Assembly: GCA_002794735.1 (NCBI GenBank)
Contig: NBAZ01000003.1
Coordinates: 2,108,001-2,172,000, forward strand
Origin: Pyrrhoderma lamaoense
Lineage: Eukaryota > Basidiomycota > Agaricomycetes > Hymenochaetales > Hymenochaetaceae
DNA: 64,000 bases
Reading direction: 5' to 3'
In this document: positions 50,923 to 63,055 of the stretch, piece after piece
Position numbering within the stretch: the stretch's first letter is position 1
Layout of the letters: the number at the start of each line of letters is the position of its first letter
The notes under the pieces: generated by a model
Databases searched by the model: none
Told to the model about the DNA's origin: nothing
The model's input: the letters and a program-made list of their open reading frames with translations, nothing else
Program-made: the position numbers and the translations under genes

Positions 50923-53827
50923 CTAAAAGACAAGACAACATCCCCATATTCTAGCTATCATAGAAGCTACGAGAGCGCCTTCTCCAGGTGTCCGGATGAT
51001 TGTAGGGACGCCGGTGGTTGTGTTCAAATTAGCTGGAGATGTGATTTGGACGATCAACCCTTGCCCTTGTTGCCCCTGGCTCACGGTGGTTCGATTGACA
51101 ACTAACATTCCCCTAGTTACTTCTCCTAGCCTATCAAAGAAGAGTGTCGTTAACAAGGAGGAGAGATAGGGCAACGAAGGAGAAAATGAGTTATACACGA
51201 ATAAGGAGGTTGGGTAGACTGAACTGAATTGAACTGACCTTTCTACTTGGAATGTCCTCCTATTATATTCCCACCCGTCTTGAAGACCCAATGAAGAAGA
51301 CATCCTGGCATCTGCATCCGACTGCGGAGGAGTGGTTATTGCACACCACATCGCAACGAGATCATCTAACCTTTTTTTTCCCATTCAAAATTGAAAGAAA
51401 ATGTAAGGTGAATAAAAGGGGGTGCCATCATGATCAGTATTTAGTATCGATATTGGTTTGTTCATAATCAATATCAAGATATTTGAGTTCTTCATATGAA
51501 ACTATATAGAATATAGAATGCCAAATTGTCTAGTTGACTACATGACTCGACAAAAAGCGTGTCATTTCCTAGGAACTTGAACTCGGTATCGATGATCGGA
51601 TACCAGGGTGCAATCACTTTTGATAATTGGTGATAAATGGCAACTGATATACGGATACCAATAGTAATAGCGATATTTTGAGAAGAAGAAGAAAATGTGA
51701 TACTAATACTCACTCCAAAGAATCACTCCCACCAGACTCGATCGTTTCTACTCTGTCTCCTTGCAAGAACGCACTCGTGAAATACGTTAATGGATACTTC
51801 TCCTCGATCTAGTAATGTCTTGTCCATAGATAAACTTCCGATCAACGAGAGCTGTATAAGTGGGGTAGAAAAGATTGTGAAGTTCGGTGATATCAAGTGG
51901 GACGAGAAGAACGCGATCTAGTGGGAGCTGGGTCGAGTTGGGCCGATGCCGTTGTCATCTGCATCGAGAAGCTCCTTGACTGCGAAGGGATCGTTGAAGA
52001 AGTTGTCTTTAATTGCAAAAGAATGGGGAGGAAAGAGAGTTATAAGAAAATTGTTTGGGATCAGTTAGCTGATTGGTTAGAGGATTTTATAAAAATAATA
52101 ATACACAAGTATGACATGATGTTTCTGATATCACTGATATTACCATTCTCATGAATGAGATCAAATAGAGACAAGAAAACGGAAAAGAAAAGAAAGGAGA
52201 GAATGATGGAAAGGCAATACGTGAGTGGAAAAAAAACTAGGGCTTACATTCCGCAACAGGATTCGAGTTCCCAGGTACGTCCAACGCTCCGCCCATGATG
52301 ATTACTCTCCCCACACGGTCCCTCACTACCGCTGGATCCTCGCGCGCTGCTAGCGCTAGGTTCGTCAGCGGTCCGAGTGCAATGTAATTGATCGAACGAG
52401 AAGGATAGGTACGAAGAAGATCGAGAGCGACTTCGTGCCCTGGTTTGTTTGAAATATTGAAATAGCTTCCCCCGACGCCGGTAGTGATATCTGGATAGAA
52501 AGTAGCAATGTTCCCTAAGCCGTCCCTGGAAAAAAGGAGAAGAGAAAAGAAATCAGCTTCGATCGTATTCCTAAGCTCCCATATAAGAATATCTTTTTTG
52601 GACATGCTCTGAATGCCAGTGATAAAGAACATTAGTTCTGTTAATATATAAATAGTACCTACCCTTCATCAAAATACTCCTTGTTCCGAAGTCCACCTTG
52701 TAGAGGCTCTGATGGCCCTCGAGCTAAGAACGGTTTCTTTTCCGTATCAAAGTTCGGGAACCTCTTTTTATCATCAGGATACAGCTCCAGATGATTATGA
52801 AGTGCATTGTATAACTTCAACGTATTATTACTAGTTAAACGGGATCAGAAAAAGTGAAGGAAGAAGAGATTGTCTAATTAGATTTGTCTATCACTTTTCT
52901 CTCAGTTTTAAGAAATAAGAAAAAGGATTACGGAAACAAGGAATACATTCAAGGGCATCTAAGAGAATCCAGGTTGGTACTCACTAAGCAGAGTCAAGAT
53001 CGGTGTTACCTATTATAGATGGTAAGAACAATAACAGAAAGGACATTAGTAATGGCCATGATAATTTCTTTTTATATCAACACTTCAGAAAATAATAACT
53101 CAAGAACTAACCATAAGTGACAATTATTCCAATTATCTCGATTTCTGGACTTCCGATGGCCAACAACCTGTGTTAAACACCACCCCCACGATGGAGGAGT
53201 CATAATAATTAAAGAAATCAGTTAGTGATCTTTGTTACTGAACGGCTACATACATTGCAAGAACGTCATCAACCCCAGGATCCGTATCGACTAGAATAGG
53301 CACGATTCATCAGCTCGGTTGACAACTTTTTTGATTAATGGTTAATGAACAAGGGCTTGAAGAAGTCCATATAGAGAAATGCAAAACAACACAACATGAT
53401 ACAAGCAGCAAGTCCTCTAGCCAGGTTATTCGATACTTACTAATCACTGGAATCTTTTGCGACTGCCCATTACAAGTCGGTACTAATGTCAAGAAGAAGA
53501 CTAGACAGATCCACAAGAGGCCAAATAGACTAAACCAGGATCCAGAACCCTTTGTCTTTATTCCCCCGAGTTAAAATGATCACGGTGCACCTGAATTTGT
53601 ACATCCCGATTTACACAACGCTTTTGACGCCTTGAATGGAGCTGAACATCACGGCGAACAAAGCCATGATCATGATGAGTGCCACAGTCCGGCGAGTCAA
53701 CGATTCCGCTCAAAATATTGCGTGAGTATGTAATGACGTTCTCCAAGCTCAAGTTCAATCCGGCAATAATAGTACTCCCAGGCCTACTGTGACTGTCATC
53801 ACTTCCGAGTCTATTCACTATTTCCAT
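50923..53827 (-). CDS. Inosine-uridine type nucleoside hydrolase, copy 2
   Basis: Paralogue of the gene at 42-45 kb. The core exon set gives IDTDPGVDDVLAM (about 53292-53255), LLAIGSPEIEIIGIIVTYG (about 53168-53113), LYNALHNHLELYPDDKKRFP (about 52820-52760), ARGPSEPLQGG, RDGLGNIATFYPDITTG, YIALGPLTNLALA and RVGRVIIMGGALDVPGNSNP (about 52323-52265). Further on are VAECK, NFFNDPFAVKELLD (about 52000), LPLDRVLLVPLDIT, TYFTSAFLQGD, DDLVAMWCAI (about 51366-51337), GEVTRGMLVVNR, and ...ALVASMIARIWG, stop 50923. Two missing bases (near 51940 and 51800) interrupt the exon in the middle. The 5' end is tentative: a hydrophobic segment (WFSLFGLLWICLVFFLTLVP) precedes KIPVI, and a phase-compatible first exon (53827 to about 53608) would make it a type II membrane protein. 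Confidence 0.8.
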
Positions 53828-54079
53828 GGAATGAAAATATATTGAAATTTCTCAACCTGGCCTTAATCGATTTTCTTTCCAGTCCTGCCCCACAAGTCCC
53901 TTTCAGGAGAAAAAGAAGAAATTTGAGTCCGGCGTTCAAACTTTTGATGGGGATGGGGAGGGTCGAGTGAAAAACTACCGGTGCCGAGAAGTACCCAGTG
54001 ACAATAGTGAGTTAAGAGAATACAAGGTCAGGACTACGATTCTGTGAATAGGAAGGGGGATGGATAACTTGGTGAATAT

Positions 54080-54093
54080 GGGGGGGGGGGGGG
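54080..54093 (+). repeat. Poly-G run (G14)
   Basis: Fourteen consecutive G in non-coding DNA; a spot where length is hard to sequence accurately. Confidence 0.9.
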
Positions 54094-55344
54094 TTATATA
54101 CCCAGTAGCTAGTAACAATAAGCTCCAGAACTAACCTGTGACGACCTATTCTGGACTTTTACAGCAAATCCTTCAAGTTGGGGGGAGGGGGTTGTCTAAC
54201 AGTCAACAATCTAGTACTAAGTACAATGCTAGAGCTCCTCAAACTTTGAGTTACTTTGAAGTGTACTGTTAGATCAGTCAAAACCAGAACCAGAGCTTAG
54301 AAGGAAGGGAGATCCAGGCGAATGTTCAGAACAGACAGGAGACCAGAGGGGAGGGGCGAAGAAGCCTCAGACTTTCGGAAGAAAATAAAGGGATAGCACC
54401 AAGAGAAGAAGGGAGTCAGGGGACAAACATTTGAGTACTTTTTTTTTCTTATATTATTTTCCCTTCTCCCTCCCCACTCCCTCCTCCACAGTCACGGTTT
54501 CGCGTAAAGTGTAAGTGTGTTATAAATAGAACAGAATAAGCATGAGCTTTCCTTTTTATATTATGTACCTATATCTATAACTACGTCCGTCCCGGATTTC
54601 GGATCACTGCGCGCGCATGGGGAGATAGGGAGGGGGGAAGAGGGAAGGAGGAGAAGTCGACCATAAGGTCAAAACTCAATGTCAGTATCAGAAGACAAAT
54701 CAAAATCAAAATCAATATAATTGCCTCAAAAAAGAAGGGTGGAACGAAAGAAAAAAAATAATTTAAAAAGTAAGAGAAAACAATAAGAATGGAAGAAAAT
54801 GGAAAAACGGAATACGGAAAGGGAAAATTTTTTGTTAAAACTTTCCCAGGGCTTGCTAAGTAAAAATCTAGGTTAGATACCGAGCACATACGATGACACA
54901 TACACAAGCCATTGGAGAATAGACATGTATAGGTCTGCTCAATATACTGCATAACCGTAGATGTTTCAAGGAGGTTGTAAACAAAGCTAAGCCCTGACAG
55001 TCAATTACTTTTAACTACTTTAACTACTTTATATTTATTCATTTTTGTGAGTATTTCAGATCACCCCACCTCACATCCCTCCCCTCCCGTAACTCCTTTC
55101 ATAAGTTATAATGATGAGAGAAACAGTATAGAATAGTATAATATACATGCACACGTACATACAGAAAGATCGTTACAAGTACAAAAAGTTCAAAGCATGA
55201 AAACGCGATGGAGAAAGATATGAGAAAATGGGAAGAACGGAAGGAAAACGATGAAGGAGGAACTGCTGAGAACACTTGCATAACGTAAGTGTGGAGGAAC
55301 AGCGAAGGAGGGCCTGGTGATGTGTGTGCAAGAGCAGCGAGACC

Positions 55345-55520
55345 CAATGATCTTACATAAAGAGAGGAAGGAAAGGAAAAGAAAAACTTCAAGGAGAAAT
55401 CTTGTTCCTGTTTTGAGACGCAGTTCGAGAAAGAATAGAAAAACGAAGAGAAGAGGAGAGGAGAAAGAGAAAGAGAAAGTAAAAAAAGAGAAAACAGAAA
55501 GAACAGCTGAACACAGAATC
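55345..55520 (+). repeat. Purine-rich (GA/GAAA) tract
   Basis: Almost uninterrupted A/G on the plus strand (GAGAGGAAAGGAAAAG-type), giving long artificial open frames on both strands. Lies downstream of, and antisense to, the minus-strand gene at 56.5-58.5 kb. Confidence 0.8.
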
Positions 55521-56554
55521 ATAAATGAGCAAGGGAAAGGATAATATATATACAAGAAACCAAGAGCAGAACAGATAGGTAGATAATATAGATATGCTAT
55601 GAGGAATTGGGGGGAAGTATAACATTCAAGTGGGGAGGGGAGGATCATTATAAATATAATCATACAAGTCCATATTGTGAGTTAGATAGGTTGATGTTTT
55701 CGTATGCCTTTCTTTGGTTTGGTTTTGACGTTAGACGCGTTTCCCCTCCTTTGGGATTCGTTAGTTACGCAAGTAAAATGAGGTGAAAGATGAAAAGCGA
55801 TAAGAGAGAAAAGTGAAATAAGAAAAAATGCCGATGAGGGGTTTGTTCAACAGGAAACAATGATAACGATGATTGATTTGCGTGTTGTATTCGTTGGGAT
55901 CACGTAGCGAGACAAATAAATAGTTAAAAGTTGCAAGTTGTGGTTTTCTTCTTCTTCTTCGTCTTCGTCTTCAATACAACAGTCTAAAATCCAGAATGCA
56001 AGGTCCTTTCTTCTTCTCCTTTTGCTTTTCATCCATCCCGTTGAGGTTCAGTTGTTATTCAAAATATATATTGAAGATAATGAAGTCGACACCGGAATAA
56101 ATTAGTTATCCAATAAATGTATATGTATGTGTGCGTATGTGTATGCGTATGTTGTCTGAGATTGAGATTGTGGCATTGCAAAAGGAAAAGAAAAGTCGCC
56201 ACCCCACCAGACGTTATCCACGGGATCGGGAGTGCGAATGAAGATGAAGTTGTTTAATGATTTTTGTATGATGTGATGTGATATGATATGAATGAAATCC
56301 TGTATATACAGAAAGAGGAGTAATTAAATCAGAAATTAGTTTCGTCATCTATCAATAACAAAGAAACTCCTTCAACCTGCAAGCAAAGTAAATAAAAATA
56401 AAAAGACTCTCCAAGAACGCGCCTAGAAAAAAGAAGTTTACAAGGTTGGTTTCTAATTGCTTACCATCTAAATAAAACTCTTGTCCCCCCCATAACCAAG
56501 ACTAAATTCCAGACTTTTTTTGCGGGAAATAGATACAACGACCCTAAAAGAAGC

Positions 56555-58524
56555 TCAAAGCATAGACTCCAAAGCGATTCTCAAGCTCCTGACACTAGTA
56601 GCAGTGTCAGCACTAAAGCTATTTCTCTTCCCATGCGTGGGCTTATGTTCCTCCGTTGCTCCATCACCGTCCCCACTACGTCCTAATTGCAATGGAGGAG
56701 CCTTCTTTCCTCGTCCTCTTTCCTTCCTTGGTGACGCGTTAGGAGAACCCGAGAATTGAGGTGCAGGAGGGGACTTTGGTAGAAATCTTCTAGTGGCAGA
56801 TTTGAAATCGGGTGTTCGAGGAGCATTGAGATAGCGTGTCATATCAACGTTATTATCACCACCGCCACTTTTGTTATTAATAGTGTTATTATGATCAGCC
56901 TCGCCACTACCAAAGACGTTAGATTCATTGTCACCCGTCTTCGTGTTTGCTTGGACATGCATGTTAGGACTATGATTACTATTGTTGTTGTTGTTGTTGT
57001 TATTCCGGTTCTTCCTTGGTGTGCGCGGTGAATGACTCTGCTGTCTTCTCTCGTTTTTAGGCCTTGACGGACTCAGGGAGACATCTCTCTTAGTCTGAGC
57101 CTGCAAATGCGTCGTCGTCTGTGATTGACTCTTATTAGGTGACCTTGGAACACCCTTGTCCGCATTTCTGTCCAGAATCGCTAGATAGACATCGTCAAAC
57201 TCCCTCGCCTTCACCCTTTCCTCCTTCTCTAACCCTTCCTTCTTCTTGGAATCTTTCGCATTTCCAGGAACCACTATTACTTTATCCACAACCACCCTCA
57301 TAGCCCATACACAATGCCATCGTTTAACGCCTACGAACTTGAACGCCAACGCAACATGACGTTGTTCCCACTTGCCCTTAATTTCATCATGAGCGTGGTC
57401 GGCAAGTTGTATGTAGGCACAGTCGGCTATCTCGGCACCAACGGTAACTCTTCCCGGTTGATCAAGGAATAGCGAGAGAGTATCGTCCATCTCAAGTACG
57501 ACTTCGCTCACAGTTCGTGTCTGAGTCTGCATCTGTACAGAAGAAGTAGACGTTCCGTCATTTACTGTATCCGATTTCGTAGTAGGAGCGGCGATAGTAG
57601 CAATATCATTAGCATTAGAAGCTTCAGGGTGGTGTGCCCCAGATTTTCCTCTTCTTCCACCTTAGCTTCTGCAATAACCCCAGCAGAACGTTGCTTCTTA
57701 GGATCATACCCATCCACTAGAATTTGATACTCTTCACCATCTTCCATAGTGAGTGTTACAGCCGGATGGCCTGTAGAGCGGCGCATACACGCTAGCACAC
57801 GACCCTTAAGCATTTTGGGCTCGACTCCAATCGTCTTTAATGACTGGACATGTGCAGGTCGTTTTGTAGTCGGCCGAAGACGAACCGGGCTTGGTGGTGG
57901 GTTGGTAGAAGCTGTCGGCGAAGACGAGGAAGAAGATGACGATGATGAAGAGGAGGATGCAGTATGAGTTGTATCGGCAGAAGAGATGGTTGACTCGTAG
58001 TCATTGTCATTCTCGTTATCCCCCTGAGAAGAAGTTCGAGAGGAAATAGAAAGGGAGGGAGAATGCGAGGAGTAAGAGGAAGAACATGTCGAACTCGAAC
58101 TTGTTGGTTGTTGGACACCCGGAACTGTAGATAGGTTCGTATTTGTAATGGAAGTGGTTTCAAGAGCGGCAGTTAAAGAAGAAAAGGGAGCAGCAGGAGC
58201 AGGAGTAGAAGCCGTAGGAGTGGTAGGAGTAGGGGTAGTGATGACAGTCACTGGGCTTGTATCGCTCTTCGCTTCGTCCCTTTCGCGATTATCTAAAGAC
58301 GACGAAGTAACAGCTTCTTCTTCAAGAGTCGCCTTAGCCTCAGCCTCAGCTGCCGCTTCGTTATCCCCCACCTGCTCATTTTTTACGTCTACGGTAACCT
58401 GACTAGTAGTAGCATCTGTCGTAGTAGCGGAGGGAGCGTCAGCAGCAGTAATAGCGGTATCCGCCGTCGTGTCTTTCACAATAGTGTACCACCCATCGGC
58501 ATCGACGACTGGTACAGGCGCCAT
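56555..58524 (-). CDS. Large Ser/Asn-rich protein of unknown function
   Basis: No family recognised. The ATG at 58524 opens MAPVPVVDADGWYTIVKD. Residues about 20-230 are Thr/Ser/Ala/Glu-rich with a 13-Ser run. A more ordered segment follows: KTIGVEPKMLKGRVLACMRR with HPAVTLTMEDGEEYQILVDG (about 57830-57715), and later TVSEVVLEMDDTLSLFLDQP, VGAEIADCAYIQLADHAHDE, and WEQRHVALAFKFVGVKRWHC (about 57515-57310). The C-terminal third is Asn/Ser/Pro-rich with poly-Asn from a GTT repeat (about 56983-57003). Two long frames (57562-58524 and 56555-57532 extended upstream) connect if one base is added at a C4 run (57637-57640), giving about 650 residues; an intron there finds no suitable boundaries. The conserved core may be a small beta-rich domain, and the rest looks disordered. 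Probably intracellular. Confidence 0.65.
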
Positions 58525-59516
58525 CTTCTTTTTCTTCTTCACAAAACCCTCTCTTCCCTTTCTTTTTTTTTCTTGTTAGAAGAGGTTTAGCGTAATCCCG
58601 TTTATGGTTTAGTAAAGGAGAACTAGTAATTTTTTTTCTTCGCGTTTCGTTCTCTTTAGCAATTAGACGACAAAGAAAAGACCAGGTTTTTGAACCACAA
58701 GAGGTGAGAGTGTGCGCATTCAATGAGGTAGTAGGAGATGTATAGGAGGTTAGGAGGTGGTTAATAAGAAGGGGGGTAAGTAATAACCACAAGAAGCTAT
58801 TTCGGAACCAACGGACACAATCGGCGCGTGGGGATGTGGAAGCAAAAAAAAGGCAAGAAAAAAAATCCAGTCCCGTATTACAAGTAAGCTTAGTTATTAT
58901 TAGTATTTACATGTGGCTATCTAACCATTTTTGATCCGTTTACGTAATAATTCTTCTCGTTTTGCCCAGTCCTTAACGGTGCACAAACAATAGACAACAA
59001 CACTCCAAAACTTGGAAGAGAAATGGAAGGGAGTTGGAGCGGACTGACTTCAAGATACAAAACAAGAAGCACTCTGAGACAAAATGAACAACACTTAAAT
59101 GCAAAACAATAGGCTATTTTGTGGAATTGAAAGTCAAGGCAAGGGGGTAGAATATGCGCAGCAACTATTGCCATTGCTACATACAACCCAACTTATTCTT
59201 ATGTAAAAGGCAAAACATCAACTTCAACTTTTTCATGTTCATTCAAAATATATTAATGAATACTTTAACTAGTGTATTGGAGCGATCCATTTACAAAGCA
59301 AGAAAAGAGCAACACGAGTTCCAAAAATGAATGCAAAGCAAAGAAAGCCAAAGGGAATATCTGAATCTGAATCAAACTACATCCCGCAATCCGTCTTCTT
59401 CTTCTATAAGACAAGGTAGTGAACGCTAAAGAATGATGGTGTTGTCGTTGTCGTTGGTGGTGGTGATAATTATAACACATTGAATCATGTACCCGTAACT
59501 CTATGTCATCATATAG
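58525..59516. other. Spacer between two co-oriented minus-strand genes
   Basis: About 1 kb, with poly-T/A runs near 58565-58660 and 58845-58865. Open frames on minus (58917-59186, 59265-59480) carry no motif. Presumed promoter of the 58.5-kb gene and 3' flank of the 61.2-kb gene. Confidence 0.45.
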
Positions 59517-61203
59517 TCAATGCTCAACACTCCCTTCCAGATATTTCACAACCATCTTCGTCTTCACATCCTCGCTAGTTTCATTTTTCAAGATATCAGC
59601 CATCCGCTGCGCAACCATATCTTCGCACTCATCTGCTCTCCCAAAGCCAGATAAACATCCGCTCCGATATTCTTGTTCATCAAGACCTAACATGGCAGGG
59701 ATAACCTGAGGCTCCCCATGCCCAGACCAACGCAGAAGGACAGGCAGCGCGATCAACACGGGCAAGCCCTCCGTCAGTAAATCAAGATCAAGGTCTTCTC
59801 TAACTTCGACTGTATTGTCGACGGCACCAAAAAGGGCATTCAATGCGGCGAGCGCTTCAAATGCCTCATCAACAGCCTCCTGTGCAACGCGCGTAGCATC
59901 GTTTGTCGCCACAGGCTTTGGCAAGAGACTAAGGAGATCATACACAACCCGAGCATCAGAAGCTGTACTAGGGATGGAATGATATGTCGGGGATGGCGGG
60001 CGAGAGCCCGGCAACTTCATAGTGAAACGACTAGGTGGAGGAGTCGTCGGAGGTGTAATTGCTCCCAATCGCTTCTTGAATGTCTGGGATGTAGCCGAGG
60101 TAGCAGATGCTGAGTTTGACCGTGAACGTGGCATTGATGGCCTGTGTGACAGAGCGACAACGGCCGTCCAGACTACGGAGATAAGGAAAGTTGCGAGTTG
60201 AGACTGCATGGCCTTCGATGAGGTGTATCGCTTCAACGCCTTCGCGTATATAGGCATTAACGCTTGAAGTGATGTGATTGACGGATGTTGATGCTGATGA
60301 CCTAGCGTTTTAGTTCCCCCAGTTGGCTTGTTAGTAGCGGTAGAGTACGACGCCGAAGTGACAGATTCCAAACCACGAATCAAAGGTATGAGTTCATCTT
60401 TGATTCCATTAATTAAAGGGTTCGCTACCCTTCTGATGATAGAGACAAGGGCTTCTCTGAAACCCTTTAAGCCGTCACCTCGATGATCAGTTGTGATGCT
60501 CGAGTCAAGCCCATCCAGACAGTCCAATAGTTCAGCAGCAAATTCAGCTATCGCCAAGGCATGTATCTGTGTCGGATTCAGGTTAGGGGACTGTACGGTA
60601 GGGGCTGGTGGATTAAGAAAAGCAGGTGATGATAAGAGCGGGAGGAGTTGAGCAGAGAGATTCGTGTTCAGTACTGTAAGAGGCTTGTGCAACAGTCTAA
60701 TGATCGCACGTTGCAAGTGTATATTTCCCTGACTCGCTTTCAATTCGCTGTACGTGAGAGAGAGAGAGAAATGACGTGTGAGTGAACTTTGATAAAGAGC
60801 GAAGTTTATATAAGAAGCTCTGTATGACTCACGATGCAATGAGTTCACCAATCGCACGTCCTCGTTCTGCGGGAATTGGACGCTTCCCGTTCAGTACGTC
60901 AGGCCCAGCGAAAGCACTCGTAGGAATGATAAGCGCCTTTGAGACAGCCTCACTAAGCTTGAGACCAAGCGACTCTAGGTAAGAACCGTCCTGTACCAAA
61001 GGAGTAGGCGTAAGTGAGCGGACTGGAGCCGGCGAAGGTCTCCTAGTGAAGTGAGTGAGCGCCAACTTTGTGAGCGGGCGAGAAGGACGAGGATCGGTAG
61101 CCATGTCTTGGTCACCCTTAGAGGAATGGTTCTGCGTAGGTAGAGGGGAAGAAGGACGACTCGCAGGCCTTAAAAAAGCAGGAGTCTTGAGTGCATGCAT
61201 CAT
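59517..61203 (-). CDS. Conserved-looking helical protein of unknown function
   Basis: Two exons: 61203 to about 60833 (MMHALKTPAFLRPASRPSSP ... AERGRAIGELIAS) and about 60748-59517 (ELKASQGNIHLQRAIIRLLH ... VVKYLEGSVEH), joined by a GTGAGT...ACAG intron in phase. About 535 residues. The N-terminal 70 are Pro/Ser-rich; the rest is Leu/Ala-rich and helical (LHKPLTVLNTNLSAQLLPLL, AIAEFAAELLDCLDGLDSSI, AQEAVDEAFEALAALNALFG). A Ser/Thr/Pro-rich insert lies near residues 300-370 and there is one hydrophobic helix LATFLISVVWTAVVALS. I see no catalytic motif or signal peptide. Unbroken coding over 1.2 kb and a clean intron support a real gene. Confidence 0.72.
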
Positions 61204-63055
61204 GACGATGATGTTGGGTCCAGGGAGATGTTAATGAGAGGGTGTGGTGAGTGGTCGGATATGAGTAGTTGATATTTCTTTCTTGTTTTTGTTTTATTTT
61301 GTGAGGTGGTAAGTTTTTTTTATTTTTATGGCGTTTTCAAGGGGCGACAAAGAGCAGGGTATCTGGAGCAGACAACCTGATGCGATCGTGTACACTTATC
61401 CCATGAGTTGGCAGATTTCGGGTGATGTAGTTGTATGTGTAGCAAGCAGACGTCCTAAGGGGGCCTGTCTGTGTCGACCCAGAGGAATGCAAGCGGACCG
61501 AAGTGAATTGCGTTAACCTGTGGGTGGATGCTAAACGACAAGAAGAGAGGCTAGTGAGCGCACATTGGAGAATGAGAAAGATGAGAGAACTGACGTTGGT
61601 TGGATGCTGTTCATAAGTTGAAGGAGCAAAGATGGGAGAAAGGATCGAGGCGAGGGGCGGAGCAAGTTTTTGAGCAAGCCGCTACAATTCTTATTTCCCA
61701 CGAATACAACTTTCTCAAACAATAAGTAACCGTCATCTAATCGACATCAACCACAAGCCATCGATTGGGTGGAGTCAAGGCTTGCAGGTATTGAAGTATT
61801 GTATAAAGTATATACTCAGAAAGGCCAAAGGCACATTCTTTCTGAGTTCTCTTCTATCACCTTTTCCACCACCATAATTCACGGCCGCACAACTCCCAAA
61901 TTCGCCCTGTTGGGCACTCAGCTGCGCGCCTCCGCTCATACACTTGACGGCTCCCATCACGATAACAACAACAATAGCAACGACAAAGCACGCACCAAAA
62001 ACGACTCACAGATTCAATGTTTTGAATGCACAATCCAAGACAAGTCAAGCTATAATATGAAAAAAGAACTAGACTAAGCTATACACTAGCGATCCGTCAT
62101 GCCCGGGTTTTGTCTTGCATTGAACGTTCGAGACAGCTAATTTACCACACGTTTCACTTTCTTTTTCTGCCGTAGTATATATACTATCGGCTACAGAACA
62201 TCTCCGGCTAATCATCTGTTCTGCCATTTTGCTTCTTTCCTTTGAAGACGATCCTTTTCATTCTTCTACAAATACTGACGATTCTTTCCTTTTCCTTTGT
62301 GATAAGAGGATCGTTTCCCGTTACTTTGCATTCTTCACTAATGAATAATAATAAGTGGATTCATATTTTCTCTATCTTCTAGCTTTACAGCTTAGCTTGT
62401 GGGATCTTCACTAAAACACATCATCTGTCTCATGTCGTTCCTAGACTTGCTTCTCATCCATACTCATTAGCTCCCACACTGTACTTCCTCATATATTCTT
62501 AGTAAAGTGAAAGGGCTCAAAGGATGTGAAAGATAGTTACTTAAAGTAAGTATGGTCAATGCCAAGAAGATCAAAGGGAGAAGTTATAAGTTCGTATTGA
62601 GTATGAGCTGTAATTCATCTTCCTTTCAATCATTTATTTCACGTTTATATCAGCGAAGTGAATGTTCCGGCTTTCTTTACAACGTTTGATATGAAGCCAT
62701 CGGTTCACATGGTCTTACCACAAGCCTGACACGCACATTAGGGGCTCCGGGATTGACTACAATACAACTTCTGCTTCCAATTCTTCTAGCACAATACAAT
62801 CAAAGTATAAAATGGACGTGGTTCTGTTTTTAATCCCGTCTCAAGAGCTTCTTGAAGTAAAAAAAAAAAAAAGCAGTGGTACACAGCTAGACTTGACCCT
62901 CTTCTCGATAATATGAGAAATTAAACTTGTTCTTTTCATTGTTTCCTGTTTACTTCATGTATTGTAAGGAAAGCAGAAAATTTAAAACGTGATAAATGAT
63001 TGCAAGGATAACGAGCTATAACTCGTACTAAGTGTAAGTATAATTATAATAATAT
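61204..63055. other. AT-rich spacer near right edge
   Basis: Promoter of the 61.2-kb gene followed by about 1.3 kb of T/A-rich DNA with an A14 run (62859-62872). The open frames at 61769-62077 (+) and 61775-62048 (-) overlap and show no motif. Nothing firmly supported. Confidence 0.4.

Larger units (their letters stand above)
53828..56554. other. Low-complexity spacer
   Basis: Contains the upstream region of nucleoside hydrolase copy 2 and the 3' flank of the minus-strand gene at 56.5 kb. Holds a G14 run, purine-rich tracts (54600-54830 and 55180-55620) and a GT/GTAT-rich patch (about 56115-56155). Long minus-strand frames here (for example 55190-55663) are translations of CT-rich DNA and are not supported. 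Confidence 0.5.

Noticed and set aside
51492..51713. 73-codon minus-strand frame
   Set aside because: It lies in the intron between the FTSAFL and DDLVAM exons of nucleoside hydrolase copy 2.
55190..55663. 157-codon minus-strand frame with many Phe/Ser/Leu
   Set aside because: It is a translation of a CT-rich tract; hydrophobic low-complexity frames are expected there.
57749..58402. Plus-strand frames opposite the Ser/Asn-rich gene
   Set aside because: Antisense of Ser/Thr codon runs gives Glu/Asp- or Val/Gly-rich frames; the minus strand carries the ordered core.
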